In this document: in pieces, positions 1 through 8,089 of the stretch | How the letters are laid out: each line of letters starts with the position of its first letter | Numbering within the stretch: the first letter of the stretch is position 1 | DNA from: Candidatus Bathyarchaeota archaeon | GTDB lineage: Archaea; Thermoproteota; Bathyarchaeia; Bathyarchaeales; Bathycorpusculaceae | Reading direction: 5' to 3' | Length of the DNA stretch: 35,575 nucleotides | Assembly (NCBI GenBank): GCA_016927895.1 | Contig: JAFGLT010000044.1 | Coordinates: forward strand, 1 to 35,575 | Made by a program: the position numbers and the translations under genes | Notes under the pieces: generated by a model | Seen by the model: the letters and a program-made list of their open reading frames with translations, nothing else | The model's database searches: none | What the model was told of the DNA's origin: nothing

Positions 1-936
1 CCGATAGTCCTCATCTCAGTGCAGTTCGTTTTCGTCTTCTACTCAGCCAACTTCATCGCACGAACCGCTGACTGGCACATAACCAAAGCCAACCCTTCAA
101 TACACCTCCTGAAATATAATTTGCCAATCAAAGAACACGATGACCTCAAGCAAACCCTCACGCAAGACCAAGTATTGGCAATAAAGAAGCAAGTCTACGA
201 TGAAATCTTGGCAAAACGCGGCGAAATCAACTGCGACGCTGCACAAAAAGTCTTCGGAAAACACGGCATAACATGCCAACCAGAGAACCTATCGGCTAAA
301 AAAGTAAACGTGTACGAACTCGTGAAGAAAGTAGCTGACAAATTCGGTTTTCCAGTGCCAAAAATCGTGGTGTCAAACACCATGGTTCCGAACGCCGCCG
401 CTGCTGGCCCCACTCCAAATCGCGGCGTAGTCCTGATAACTACGGGCCTGCTGGTTCAGCTTGAAGAAGAAGAAGTCATCAGCGTGCTGGGCCACGAGTT
501 CGGACACCTGAAAGGACGAGACCCGCTCCTTCTTTACGGGTTAACCTCCGCCGAGTTCCTCTTCAGATTCTACGTGCTTTTCCCACTATTCCCGTTCATC
601 TTCGGCTCGTTCCTGTTCTTCATCTACTTCTGGGCGGTAATGGTAGTAATATTCTTCATAGCTAAATTCTTCGAGGCGCGAGCAGACCTTACATCAGCCA
701 TAAAAATGGGCAAACCCGAAGTCTTAGCCGGCGCCCTAGAAAAAATCGGCTTCCAAAGACTACTTTACGAGCGGGCCCCATCCTTCCGCGTTCAAGAATG
801 GCTGGGTTTAGACCCGCATCCACCCATATACTTCAGAGTGAACCGCCTAGAGAAACTTAAAGCACCAGAAAAAGTGAAGCATCCTCTAATCCAATCAATA
901 AAAGACGTCTTATCAGGATTCAGAGACGCCATATAA
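1..936 (+). CDS. M48-family (HtpX-like) zinc metalloprotease, 5' end cut by window
   Basis: This is a membrane-bound zinc endopeptidase of the M48/HtpX type, expected to cleave misfolded or regulatory membrane proteins. The reading frame is open to base 1, so the true start lies outside the window; the first in-window start is a GTG at 19. Counting from that GTG, the zinc motif HEFGH is at about residues 159-163, and a downstream FEARAD segment after a long hydrophobic stretch (about 178-220) supplies the third zinc ligand (Glu). A hydrophobic start before residue 20 fits an N-terminal membrane segment. A cytosolic linker of roughly 90 residues precedes the catalytic part, as in archaeal HtpX homologues. 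A short GGAAA/TTTCC hairpin (943-957) follows the stop and may help termination. Family is certain; the substrate is unknown. Confidence 0.9.
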   Translation, partial: PIVLISVQFVFVFYSANFIARTADWHITKANPSIHLLKYNLPIKEHDDLKQTLTQDQVLAIKKQVYDEILAKRGEINCDAAQKVFGKHGITCQPENLSAKKVNVYELVKKVADKFGFPVPKIVVSNTMVPNAAAAGPTPNRGVVLITTGLLVQLEEEEVISVLGHEFGHLKGRDPLLLYGLTSAEFLFRFYVLFPLFPFIFGSFLFFIYFWAVMVVIFFIAKFFEARADLTSAIKMGKPEVLAGALEKIGFQRLLYERAPSFRVQEWLGLDPHPPIYFRVNRLEKLKAPEKVKHPLIQSIKDVLSGFRDAI

Positions 937-1008
937 GCAAAAGGAAAACTTGTTTCCCCCGCCATGCCGCGAATACAAGTTTGTTTTGTTTGCTGGAAAC
1001 AGTAAATT

Positions 1009-1018
1009 CTTTATATGC
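1009..1018 (+). promoter_or_regulatory. TATA-box promoter for the G1 peptidase gene
   Basis: CTTTATATGC fits an archaeal TATA element. A start site about 25 nt downstream would fall near 1040, leaving a leader of under 10 nt before the TTG at 1048, so the message is probably leaderless or nearly so. Confidence 0.45.
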
Positions 1019-1047
1019 TCAGGGATTATTTCCAGTAAAAAAGGTGG

Positions 1048-1959
1048 TTGACCGCGGTTATCAAAAGCAGCACTTCAAAGCTCACGGCAGCAATCGCTGT
1101 ACTAACGTTCATAGTCGGCGCCACAGCTGTTTCTTATTCTGTGACGCTGTTTTTGGCAAACTATAGCCAGCAAGAGCAGCCAATAGTCTTGCGCGTTACG
1201 CAATGGTCGGGTTACATGGTAGCATCAGATGTGCAAATTGATGTGCAAAATCGTTCTTCTGTGGTGAGCAGCGTCAGTGGTTCTTGGACAGTGCCAGAGG
1301 TGAATGCTTCTGAGAACATGACGTTTTCAGGCGTGTGGGTGGGTATAGGCGGCTACGGAGAAGATACTTTGATTCAGACAGGAACTGAACAGGAATACGT
1401 TAACGGAAAAACTGTCTATTATGCGTGGTATGAACTTTTGCCTGATTATTTAGTTCGCGTCAACAACATTCATCTGCAACCGGGCGACACGATGACAGCC
1501 TCTATAAGCCTCGTAAATGAAAACACGAACACTTGGGCAATAACAATTAGGGATGTCACTCGAGACGAACAATTCAAAAAAACTTTTATCTACAACTCTT
1601 CGCGTTTATCAGCGGAATGGGTTGTTGAGAGGCCAAAGGTTAACGGTACGGTCAGCACTTTAGCGGACTTCGGAAACGTGACATTCACTGAGTGCAAAGC
1701 AACCTTAGACGGCGTCACTGGGGCAATTGGCAATTTTTCCTACGCGCAGCTTGTAATGCAGGAGGAGGATACACCGCTGGTTTCAGTTTCATCCCTTGAC
1801 GGCGACGAATCAGGTTTCACTGTAAGCTACTTGGAACCGCCAAGCCCAACCGCGTCGGCAAACGATTCAGCACAGAATGTTGCAGCCAAAACCGGCGCTT
1901 TCTCAGTGTACACGAAAACTGTGGGTTCCAAAAGGCCCAGAGAATTTTCTTTTGTTTAG
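1048..1959 (+). CDS. Secreted or membrane-anchored G1-family glutamic peptidase (eqolisin-like)
   Basis: This is probably an extracellular glutamic endopeptidase of family G1 (scytalidoglutamic peptidase type), which uses a Gln/Glu pair. An N-terminal hydrophobic segment (about residues 12-38) is a signal anchor. The mature part carries the family landmarks: GSWTVPEV (78-85), WVGIGGYGEDTLIQTGTE (97-114) with the presumed catalytic Gln110, YAWYELLP, and SAEWVVERP (188-196) with the presumed catalytic Glu190. The Gln-Glu spacing of 80 residues is close to the 83 of the fungal enzyme. The start is TTG; GGTGG abuts it directly, which is too close for normal ribosome binding, but the TATA position supports it. 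The protein is rich in N-glycosylation sequons. The extra C-terminal 80 residues beyond the jelly-roll are unassigned. Activity is inferred from motifs only. Confidence 0.78.
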   Translation: MTAVIKSSTSKLTAAIAVLTFIVGATAVSYSVTLFLANYSQQEQPIVLRVTQWSGYMVASDVQIDVQNRSSVVSSVSGSWTVPEVNASENMTFSGVWVGIGGYGEDTLIQTGTEQEYVNGKTVYYAWYELLPDYLVRVNNIHLQPGDTMTASISLVNENTNTWAITIRDVTRDEQFKKTFIYNSSRLSAEWVVERPKVNGTVSTLADFGNVTFTECKATLDGVTGAIGNFSYAQLVMQEEDTPLVSVSSLDGDESGFTVSYLEPPSPTASANDSAQNVAAKTGAFSVYTKTVGSKRPREFSFV

Positions 1960-2021
1960 CTCTCTGTCTCCTTGAAAACTTTTATTCATTGTTTCAATTT
2001 ACCCTTGTAGGAGGCTTAAGT

Positions 2022-2966
2022 TTGGGTTACGCTGTTCAGTTTATAACGCCTGAAGAGAAAGACATTCTTTACCAGAGTTACGAGTCAAGGTTTCTGTACA
2101 CTAACAAGGCTGAAATTTATGGTTGCTGCGTGAAGTTGCTGACTGAGCTGGAGCACGTGAAGAACGTGTGGGAAGACAACTTTTACACCATGAGCGAGAA
2201 CACAAGGTCTCATGCAAGGCTTATTGTACTTGAAGAAGCAGGTCAGCCGATGACTATCAAGTATGACCCTTACACTAAAACCGCTTTTCTGGTTAACGTG
2301 GACTATTACGGGTGGATAAAAAGCGTGGCGTTAGCTATGGCGGGTGATGTTTTGGAGGATGAACACAGGATTTATTCGGTTCACGGCGCTGCAATAGACG
2401 TGGGGTGCATGGGCGTTTCCATAATTGCGCCGTCAGGAACAGGTAAGACCACGCATTCTTGGGGGCTGTTGCGACTGGGAACTTCACGACTGGTTTCTGA
2501 CGACTGGTACTTCGTCAGGCTGTCCAACCGCGAACCGTTAGCGTTTGGCTCCGAAAAGAACTGTTACATCAACGCTGACATAGGCAAGATTTGGAACGAG
2601 TACGAACGGTTGGTTGACAAAGCAAGATTTGACAGGAAAGGCAGAGCAGTAGTAAACGTGAGGTGGATTGTAGGCGGAGGCGGCGTGATTCCCTTGGTGA
2701 CAATGAAAAAAATAATCCTGTTGAAAAGGGACCCAGACGACAAGAACATTGTGACTAAGCTGAGCACGGATGACGCTTTACAGTACCTATTGGCGCATGA
2801 CTTCTGCAACCCACATCAACTAGTGCGAGACAAGAGAAAAATCGAGCTTCGAAAAGAATTCTTTCGAAGATATTTCGAACAAACTGACGTTTACCTTGTT
2901 AACACGACTGGAACACCGCAAGCGACACAGTCGGAAATTAGGGCACTTTTATCGTTGAAAACGTAG
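2022..2966 (+). CDS. HPr kinase/PEPCK-like P-loop protein
   Basis: The C-terminal two thirds look like the HPr-kinase/PEP-carboxykinase nucleotide-binding fold. In the 314-residue reading there is a SVHGAAI segment, then a P-loop APSGTGKTT (about 136-144), then LVSDDWYFV with an acidic pair (about 160) in the Walker-B-like position, in the same order as in HprK. The N-terminal third (about 115 residues) is not recognised. I chose the TTG at 2022 because GGAGG at 2010-2014 lies seven bases before it; an upstream in-frame codon at 1989 has no such site. No phosphotransferase-system gene is nearby, so a role in carbon catabolite control is unlikely. A small-molecule or serine kinase is a better guess. 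Substrate unknown. Confidence 0.7.
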   Translation: MGYAVQFITPEEKDILYQSYESRFLYTNKAEIYGCCVKLLTELEHVKNVWEDNFYTMSENTRSHARLIVLEEAGQPMTIKYDPYTKTAFLVNVDYYGWIKSVALAMAGDVLEDEHRIYSVHGAAIDVGCMGVSIIAPSGTGKTTHSWGLLRLGTSRLVSDDWYFVRLSNREPLAFGSEKNCYINADIGKIWNEYERLVDKARFDRKGRAVVNVRWIVGGGGVIPLVTMKKIILLKRDPDDKNIVTKLSTDDALQYLLAHDFCNPHQLVRDKRKIELRKEFFRRYFEQTDVYLVNTTGTPQATQSEIRALLSLKT

Positions 2967-3039
2967 GTTAGTAACGCAAAAAAGAAATACCGCCTCAAAA
3001 TAGAGTAAAACCCTCTGCTTAAGGAGGAAAACGCCTGAG

Positions 3040-4317
3040 TTGAAGCTGATATACGTGGCTATTGACGGTATGGGTGACCTGCCGATTGCTGAGTTAGGGA
3101 ATAAGACACCCTTGGAAGCGGCTAACACTCCCCACTTGGACTTTCTCGCGGAAAACGGAAAAACAGGGCTGATGTACACTGTTAAAAAAGGCGTTGCCCC
3201 CGAAAGCGACGTGGCAGTAATTTCGCTTCTCGGTTATGACCCGTTCAAGTACAGCACTGGACGCGGCGTAATCGAAGCAGTAGGCGCTGGCCTTGACATG
3301 AAGGACGGCGACTTGGCGTTGCGATGCAACTTTGCTACTTTAGGCAAAGGCAGAGAGATACTTGACCGCAGAGTGAAAAGAACCCTCACCACCGAGGAAG
3401 CCAAAGAGCTAAGCGACACCGTAAACGAAAAGATAACTTTGGAGTCGTGCCCCGCAACATTCGAGTTCAAGAGCACGCTGGGTCACCGCGCAGTTCTTCT
3501 TTTCAAGGGCAAAGCCCGCTGTCTCTCCGGCAAGATAACAAACAGCGACCCCGCTTACTCCTACGTGAACGGCATAGGCGAAGCCACACCAGACGCGGAT
3601 ATGGTTCTCAAAAAAAGCGAGCCTATGGAGAACACAGAAGAAGCGCGCAACGCAGCAAACCTCGTTAACGAGTTCATAGAGAAGACACATAAAGTGTGGG
3701 AAAACCACCCCATAAACAAGAAACGCGCCGCAGCAGGCAAACTCAAAGCAAACTGCGTCCTCACACGGGATGCAGGCAGCCAGTTGCCCAAGTTCTTCAA
3801 CATCAACGAAAGGTACAACGTGAAGTTTGCGGCGCTTGCAGACATGCAAGCGGAAAGGGGCATAGCCCACCTAGCTGGTATGGAAGCAACTTTGTTGCCG
3901 CCGCCGTCAGGAGACCTTAAAAAAGACTGCACTCTCAGAGTCAAGAAGCTACTGGACATACTGCCCAGCTACGACTGCTTCTACATTCACCTTAAAGGAC
4001 CAGACGAACCTGGTCACGACGGCAACTGCAACCTAAAAACCAGAGTAATCGCCGCCATCGACGAATACTTTTTCGGTCCACTGCTAAAGGAAATATCGCT
4101 GAAAGACCACCTGTTCTGCGTAACCTGCGACCACGCAACACCTTGCGCCTTGAAAGTGCACAGCGACACACCAGTACCAGTGCTCATATCAGGCGGCAAA
4201 GTAACCGACAAACAAGCAGGCAAATTCTCCGAGAAAAACTGCACGAAAGGAAGCCTAGGTACTTTAGAACACGCCTACGAGTTAATGCCAAAACTCATGG
4301 GACTCCTGAAAAAATAG
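3040..4317 (+). CDS. apgM: Cofactor-independent phosphoglycerate mutase, archaeal type
   Basis: This enzyme interconverts 3- and 2-phosphoglycerate in glycolysis and gluconeogenesis in the cytosol, using two metal ions and a phosphoserine intermediate. The protein (425 residues) shows the alkaline-phosphatase-superfamily pattern: YVAIDGMGD at the N-terminus (first metal Asp), PESDVAVISLLGYDP (about 54-68) with the presumed nucleophilic Ser, STGRGVIEA, then FYIHLKGPDEPGHDG (about 317-331) and CVTCDHATPC (about 363-372) with the remaining metal ligands. Length and motif order match archaeal ApgM. The start is TTG, with AAGGAGG at 3021-3027. It follows the HPr-kinase-like gene by about 70 bases on the same strand and could be cotranscribed. 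Nothing looks damaged. Confidence 0.93.
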   Translation: MKLIYVAIDGMGDLPIAELGNKTPLEAANTPHLDFLAENGKTGLMYTVKKGVAPESDVAVISLLGYDPFKYSTGRGVIEAVGAGLDMKDGDLALRCNFATLGKGREILDRRVKRTLTTEEAKELSDTVNEKITLESCPATFEFKSTLGHRAVLLFKGKARCLSGKITNSDPAYSYVNGIGEATPDADMVLKKSEPMENTEEARNAANLVNEFIEKTHKVWENHPINKKRAAAGKLKANCVLTRDAGSQLPKFFNINERYNVKFAALADMQAERGIAHLAGMEATLLPPPSGDLKKDCTLRVKKLLDILPSYDCFYIHLKGPDEPGHDGNCNLKTRVIAAIDEYFFGPLLKEISLKDHLFCVTCDHATPCALKVHSDTPVPVLISGGKVTDKQAGKFSEKNCTKGSLGTLEHAYELMPKLMGLLKK

Positions 4318-4321
4318 CTTA

Positions 4322-4352
4322 GTCAAGAAATTTTGAGTCAAGAAATCTTTAC
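4322..4352 (+). promoter_or_regulatory. Tandem operator (copy A) of the surface-protein regulon
   Basis: Two overlapping 16-bp sites, offset by 15 bp, each start with GTCAAGAAAT: 4322-4337 (GTCAAG-AAAT-TTTGAG) and 4337-4352 (GTCAAG-AAAT-CTTTAC). Both are degenerate forms of the palindrome GTCAAG-N4-CTTGAC seen perfectly at 18530 and 26020. The second site ends 50 nt before the TTG at 4403 and is followed by a TTTTTAC element near 4361-4366 that may serve as TATA box. Confidence 0.55.
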
Positions 4353-4402
4353 GAGAACATTTTTACAATGAAACAAGCTTAATTTTATTTGGTGCTTCAC
4401 TA

Positions 4403-5503
4403 TTGGCTATTATGAGATGGGCAGTTTTAGCAACTGCTATCCTAGTCATTGTTTTCTTAATGGCACCATTAGCTCAAAGGGGAAACGTGGAAGCGAATCC
4501 TTATACTTTTAGTCCTGGAGTTTATGTTTACTCTCCAAAACCTGAAAAGGTTTATTGGGAACCAAATGTTGAAATTTCCTTTAAAATCATTCTTGATAAT
4601 GATTTGGCACAAATTAATTCCTTTTTTTACACGTTAGATAACAAAGCTAGGTCCCCGTTGACCTTCACCCGCGGCACGGAAGACCATCATGTTAATTATG
4701 ATAAGTATTATCCTAACTGGGAGACGTATACAGTTAATACAATTACAGTTCATAAAACTCTAAACTTGACTGATGGTACTCACAGAATAGCAGTTTTCGC
4801 TCAATATTCTGATGGAACAATCAAATCTGTTTTTTATAGATCAATAACTGTGGATATAACAGGGGCAATACCCTGCACACCCTTTATTATTTCACCTCTA
4901 AATCAAGCAACCTACAATACTACAGAAGTAGCATTAACTTACACAATAGAAAAAGAGATCCTTTGGTCCTACTATTCCTTAGATTCCGTTGATAACTCTG
5001 ATTTGAAATATTTTGAAGGTAATATGACCCTGCATAGCCTTTCTGAAGGTCAGCATAAGTTGAGATTATATGTAACTGCAAATCTCAAACCCGAAGTAGA
5101 CCCTATGTATGGACAACCCAATTATCATTCAACAGGGCAAACAATCAGCTTTTATGTGGATACAACGCCTCCAAAGGTCAGCAATCTATCCGTTAACGAC
5201 ATGGACTCAGGTGATACGATTCTTAGTTTCACTGTTGATGAAGAAGCAAGCTGGGTTGGTTACAGTTTGGATAATCAAGCAAATGTAACAGTTACTGATG
5301 ATGTTGTTTTAGGAGACTTGCCTATTGGTTCTCACAATGTAACGGTTTACGCTGAGGATACCGCTGGAAACATGGGTGTCTCAGAACCATTTTTCTTTTC
5401 TGTGGTAGAGCCTTTCCCAACTACATTGGTGTTAGCCCCTGTGATGACGGGGACTATTGTCGGCTTAGGTCTGCTGGTTTACTTCAAGAAACGCAAACAC
5501 TAA
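4403..5503 (+). CDS. Secreted Ig-like surface protein with PFPT-TM-KKRKH tail
   Basis: This is a cell-surface protein of unknown function. It has an N-terminal signal peptide (about residues 5-25). Extracellular beta-rich modules follow: an unclassified region to about 150, a module at about 155-250, and an Ig-like module at about 255-335. The C-terminus reads EPFPTTLVL, a hydrophobic segment of about 20 residues, then YFKKRKH. The last module and tail resemble those at 18630, 26083, 28334 and 34745. I chose TTG at 4403 over ATG at 4412 because it keeps the operator-to-start distance (50 nt) in line with the other family members. Base composition is more A/T-rich than the preceding apgM. The tail could be a plain membrane anchor or a sorting signal comparable to PEF-CTERM. 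Confidence 0.72.
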   Translation: MAIMRWAVLATAILVIVFLMAPLAQRGNVEANPYTFSPGVYVYSPKPEKVYWEPNVEISFKIILDNDLAQINSFFYTLDNKARSPLTFTRGTEDHHVNYDKYYPNWETYTVNTITVHKTLNLTDGTHRIAVFAQYSDGTIKSVFYRSITVDITGAIPCTPFIISPLNQATYNTTEVALTYTIEKEILWSYYSLDSVDNSDLKYFEGNMTLHSLSEGQHKLRLYVTANLKPEVDPMYGQPNYHSTGQTISFYVDTTPPKVSNLSVNDMDSGDTILSFTVDEEASWVGYSLDNQANVTVTDDVVLGDLPIGSHNVTVYAEDTAGNMGVSEPFFFSVVEPFPTTLVLAPVMTGTIVGLGLLVYFKKRKH

Positions 5504-5821
5504 ACAGAGGAAATGTTTGTTCACTTTTGCTTTCCCATGAGCGGCTTATGCCACAAATTCGAACACGGGTCTACGCTAAAGTCATACCCATATACAGGGG
5601 GATGTAAGTCAAAAATCGCAAAGCAGTTCAACGCTACCTCAAAAAACGGAAAAAATGGAAGCTGCTAGTTATGCTTTTCCTGAGCTTCCGAAACTGCCAT
5701 CCCTCACCATAAACGACCAACAAACAAGATTCAAAGGGCGATTCAAAACTCAGTTTATGGCAAATTTCGAATGGCAAACTTATATTACTGGAAACAAAGA
5801 AGCAATTAATAGGTGAACGTA
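5504..5821. other. Intergenic region before the DUF2090 gene
   Basis: No convincing gene is seen. A TATA-like CTTATATTAC at about 5779-5788 is placed to start transcription about 15-20 nt before the next gene. A 53-codon frame (5655-5816) is open but has no ribosome binding site and is not called. Confidence 0.4.
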
Positions 5822-6739
5822 TTGATTGATTGGACTCAAAAAGAAGTTCTAATTTTAGCCTTTGACCACCGTTCCTCATTTACAAAAAAACTGTTCGGCA
5901 TCAAAAACCGCCAGCCAACAGCGGAAGAAAAAAAACACATAGAAGAATACAAAAAGCTGATTTTTATGGGCTTTCGTCAAGCTTTGGAAAAATCTGTTCC
6001 CAAAGAAATTGCTGGACTATTGGTAGATGAAGAATATGGCACTGACATACTTCGAGAAGCCAAAAAAAACGGCTTTACATTTGCCATGCCAGTGGAAAAA
6101 TCGGGTCAAGCCGAATTTGACTTTGAATACGGCGAAGACTACGCCAAACACATAGAAATGTTCGACCCAACTTTCGTAAAAGTTTTAGTACGTTATAACC
6201 CAGCAGAAGACACCATGCCAAATCAACGACAACTGAAAAGGCTGAAAACGCTCAGCGACTACCTACAAAAAACTAGCAAACCCCTTCTCTTTGAACTGAT
6301 AGTCCCCGCAACCCCACAGCAATTGACTGAATCTGCAGATTCCAAGGAGACATACGACTTGAAGTTACGTCCCAAATTAATGGTTAAAAGCATGCAGGAA
6401 ATTCAGGATGCTGAAATTGAGCCTTCAGTCTGGAAAGTAGAAGGAGTAGAAAACCCCAACGACGCAAAAGCCATCGTAAATCAAGCTCAAAGCGGTGGAA
6501 GACAAGTAGGTATCATAACTCTTGGACGAGGAGAATCCAAAGAACAAGTGCGCAAATGGCTTGCCGTTGGCGCCAAAATACCTGGGATAATTGGGTTCGC
6601 CGTTGGAAGAACCATTTTTATGCAACCGCTATGCGAATACAAGGCTGGAACAATTAGCCAGAATGAAGCAGTTGAAAAAATTGCTCTTAACTACGCTGAT
6701 TTAGTAAAATTATGGCAAAACGAAAAGCAAAAGCGGTAA
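5822..6739 (+). CDS. DUF2090/IolC C-terminal-domain aldolase-like protein
   Basis: The whole protein corresponds to the DUF2090 domain found at the C-terminus of bacterial IolC (5-dehydro-2-deoxygluconokinase fusions), where it is linked to 2-deoxy-5-keto-gluconate-6-phosphate aldolase activity. Diagnostic segments are LAFDHRSSF near the start, LLVDEEYGTDIL, MPVEKSGQ, KVLVRYNP, LLFELIVPAT, WKVEGVE and the C-terminal IITLGRGE and GFAVGRTIF. These fit a TIM-barrel aldolase. The sugar-kinase half of IolC is absent. I prefer the TTG at 5822 because GGTG at 5812-5815 sits six bases before it; a GTG at 5813 in the same frame would need a leaderless message. A TATA-like element lies near 5780. No other inositol-catabolism gene is present, so the substrate is open; a role as a stand-alone sugar-phosphate aldolase is inferred. 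Confidence 0.75.
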   Translation: MIDWTQKEVLILAFDHRSSFTKKLFGIKNRQPTAEEKKHIEEYKKLIFMGFRQALEKSVPKEIAGLLVDEEYGTDILREAKKNGFTFAMPVEKSGQAEFDFEYGEDYAKHIEMFDPTFVKVLVRYNPAEDTMPNQRQLKRLKTLSDYLQKTSKPLLFELIVPATPQQLTESADSKETYDLKLRPKLMVKSMQEIQDAEIEPSVWKVEGVENPNDAKAIVNQAQSGGRQVGIITLGRGESKEQVRKWLAVGAKIPGIIGFAVGRTIFMQPLCEYKAGTISQNEAVEKIALNYADLVKLWQNEKQKR

Positions 6740-6829
6740 CGCATCACCCTATCCAAGAGCATTATCACGCCCTAACTATTTTTAATATTTTTTCCAGTAT
6801 TCAATGACACATGGTTTAATCTGCGCAGC

Positions 6830-7297
6830 TTAGTATGGTTTACGGCTTAACCCTATGAAAACTGCAACGCCGCCTACGCTGACAACCGCAATTAGTATGA
6901 CCATAAACAGCATCTGTGGCATCCCAAAAATGTAATGGGTAATATCATAATTCAGCGTCACAAGCTTGTGCTCCGTTTGGTCAGTGTTAGTAAAGTTCAA
7001 CGAGCATTCGCCATCAACGTCGCAGACGAAACTTGTACTGAAGTCGCCTACTTCTCCGAGGTTTTGCACAGTACCGTTTGGAAAGGCTATAGAGAATTGT
7101 ATACGGCTACTAGTTGCTCCGATAACTTTGATCTGAATAAAAACACGATCTTCAGCTATCAAATTAAGGGGGTGAATTACTTCGTCGCCCTGCTTTACTG
7201 TGAAACTAGCAGTGTTGGCTTCCCCAAGCCCTACGAGAAAAGCAATCAGCACTAAAATAACAGGAAAGACGCAACACGTTTTCCTAAGATTTGCCAT
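6830..7297 (-). CDS. Small secreted, C-terminally membrane-anchored protein
   Basis: The 155-residue protein has a signal peptide (about 5-27), an extracellular beta-rich domain (about 30-125) and a C-terminal membrane segment (about 127-150) followed by the short tail SRKPY. The ectodomain has a pattern of alternating hydrophobics with two cysteines (FVCDVDGEC) and resembles, weakly, the GOLD/emp24-type beta sandwich; this comparison is by eye and uncertain. The ATG at 7297 is preceded by a TAGGA-like site on the minus strand. It stands alone between the convergent DUF2090 gene and the divergent gene at 7450. Function is unknown. Confidence 0.6.
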   Translation of the reverse strand: MANLRKTCCVFPVILVLIAFLVGLGEANTASFTVKQGDEVIHPLNLIAEDRVFIQIKVIGATSSRIQFSIAFPNGTVQNLGEVGDFSTSFVCDVDGECSLNFTNTDQTEHKLVTLNYDITHYIFGMPQMLFMVILIAVVSVGGVAVFIGLSRKPY

Positions 7298-7449
7298 AGC
7301 AATCCTACTTCTAGCGTTTCACCCCATAATTCTTATGAAACCGCAATTCATAATCAGAATACTAATCTAAACGCAAGCTAGCGCCACATTAAACCACAAC
7401 GCAAAATTTACTAAGTTACCCACACAACTGTTCCAAGAGGTGCATTGCC

Positions 7450-7671
7450 GTGACATGCTACTTCAGGCACCTGAAACATGTTTTCGAAAAAGCAGGCATA
7501 GAAATTACTCCCACAAACAAAAAGGAAATAGACAGAATTATCCATGATATTGTAAGCGTTAACTACAAAAATTGCCCCGCCACTTGGACACAAGCAAAAA
7601 CGCTCATTTTAGAAGACGAAGCAAAATTTGCTTCAATGTTAAAAGCTGCGTGGGAAAAACACACAATCTAG
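7450..7671 (+). CDS. Conserved small archaeal protein (MTCYFRHL type)
   Basis: This 73-residue soluble protein has no signal peptide. Its opening MTCYFRHLKHVFEKAGIE and the central EIDRIIHDIV and YKNCP segments match a small archaeal family I recognise as conserved but of unknown function. It is mostly helical, with two cysteines (residues 3 and about 42). The start is GTG at 7450, supported by GAGGTG seven bases upstream. It converges on the winged-helix gene at 7678 with only six bases between the stops. Confidence 0.7.
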   Translation: MTCYFRHLKHVFEKAGIEITPTNKKEIDRIIHDIVSVNYKNCPATWTQAKTLILEDEAKFASMLKAAWEKHTI

Positions 7672-7677
7672 TTTCAG

Positions 7678-8037
7678 TTAAGAACTAAGCAGGTCATTCA
7701 ATTGAACAAACAACTTCAGAAAACGCTGACCTTTTAGGGTTGCAACATACTTGTTCCTGTCAGCCACAAGTAAACCCTGAAAAGTCATGTACCCCAGATA
7801 CTTCTTCAACTGGGCATAATTCAGGTTTACCTTATACATAATATCCGTCTTAGCCTTTTGCTGTATACAATAGCACAGAATTTCCGCCATAATCTCCATC
7901 CGCTCTCGTTTTGAACCACTGGCGAAGTCCCAACCATTATTAAGCCTCATCTTCAGCTTCGTTTCGTCACCATATTCCAGCAACACCACCTGACGGTTAT
8001 CACTAACCCTATTTACTCTCACAATACCACTCCCCAT
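7678..8037 (-). CDS. Winged-helix DNA-binding protein (HTH_45/ArnR1-like)
   Basis: This is probably a transcription regulator of 119 residues. The C-terminal two thirds follow the archaeal winged-helix pattern: KRERMEIMAEILCYC, then KTDIMYKVNLNYAQLKKYLGYM as the helix-turn-helix, then a GLLVADRNKYVATLKGQRFL wing and helix. The N-terminal 35 residues form a short beta-rich region (VRVNRVSDNRQVVLLEYGD). I placed the start at the ATG at 8037 because AGGAAA precedes it on the minus strand; the frame stays open another 70 codons upstream, but that part overlaps the RNase HI gene and encodes an implausible Cys/Phe-rich stretch. It is divergent from rnhA and shares its promoter region. No target can be read from the sequence. 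Confidence 0.72.
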   Translation of the reverse strand: MGSGIVRVNRVSDNRQVVLLEYGDETKLKMRLNNGWDFASGSKRERMEIMAEILCYCIQQKAKTDIMYKVNLNYAQLKKYLGYMTFQGLLVADRNKYVATLKGQRFLKLFVQLNDLLSS

Positions 8038-8052
8038 TTTCCTCCCCCTGTA

Positions 8053-8070
8053 AAATAAGTCTATAAACAG
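8053..8070. promoter_or_regulatory. Shared divergent promoter region of the wHTH and RNase HI genes
   Basis: CTATAAAC at 8061-8068 is a good TATA box for the plus strand, placing transcription start close to the GTG at 8090 (leaderless). On the minus strand the same bases read TTTATAG and point at the ATG at 8037. The two promoters therefore overlap, and a protein bound here could affect both genes. Confidence 0.45.
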
Positions 8071-8089
8071 TTCACCTTCATAAAACAAT

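Noticed and set aside
3409-3959. Long minus-strand frames opposite apgM
   Set aside because: They lie fully within a well-supported gene, in antisense frames, with no family features.
5545-5575. TTCGAAC followed by a G-rich stretch, reminiscent of a tRNA T-arm
   Set aside because: No matching acceptor, D- or anticodon arm can be formed around it.
5655-5816. A 53-codon plus-strand frame starting ATG and ending inside the start region of the DUF2090 gene
   Set aside because: No ribosome binding site, composition not protein-like, and it contains the likely TATA box of the next gene.
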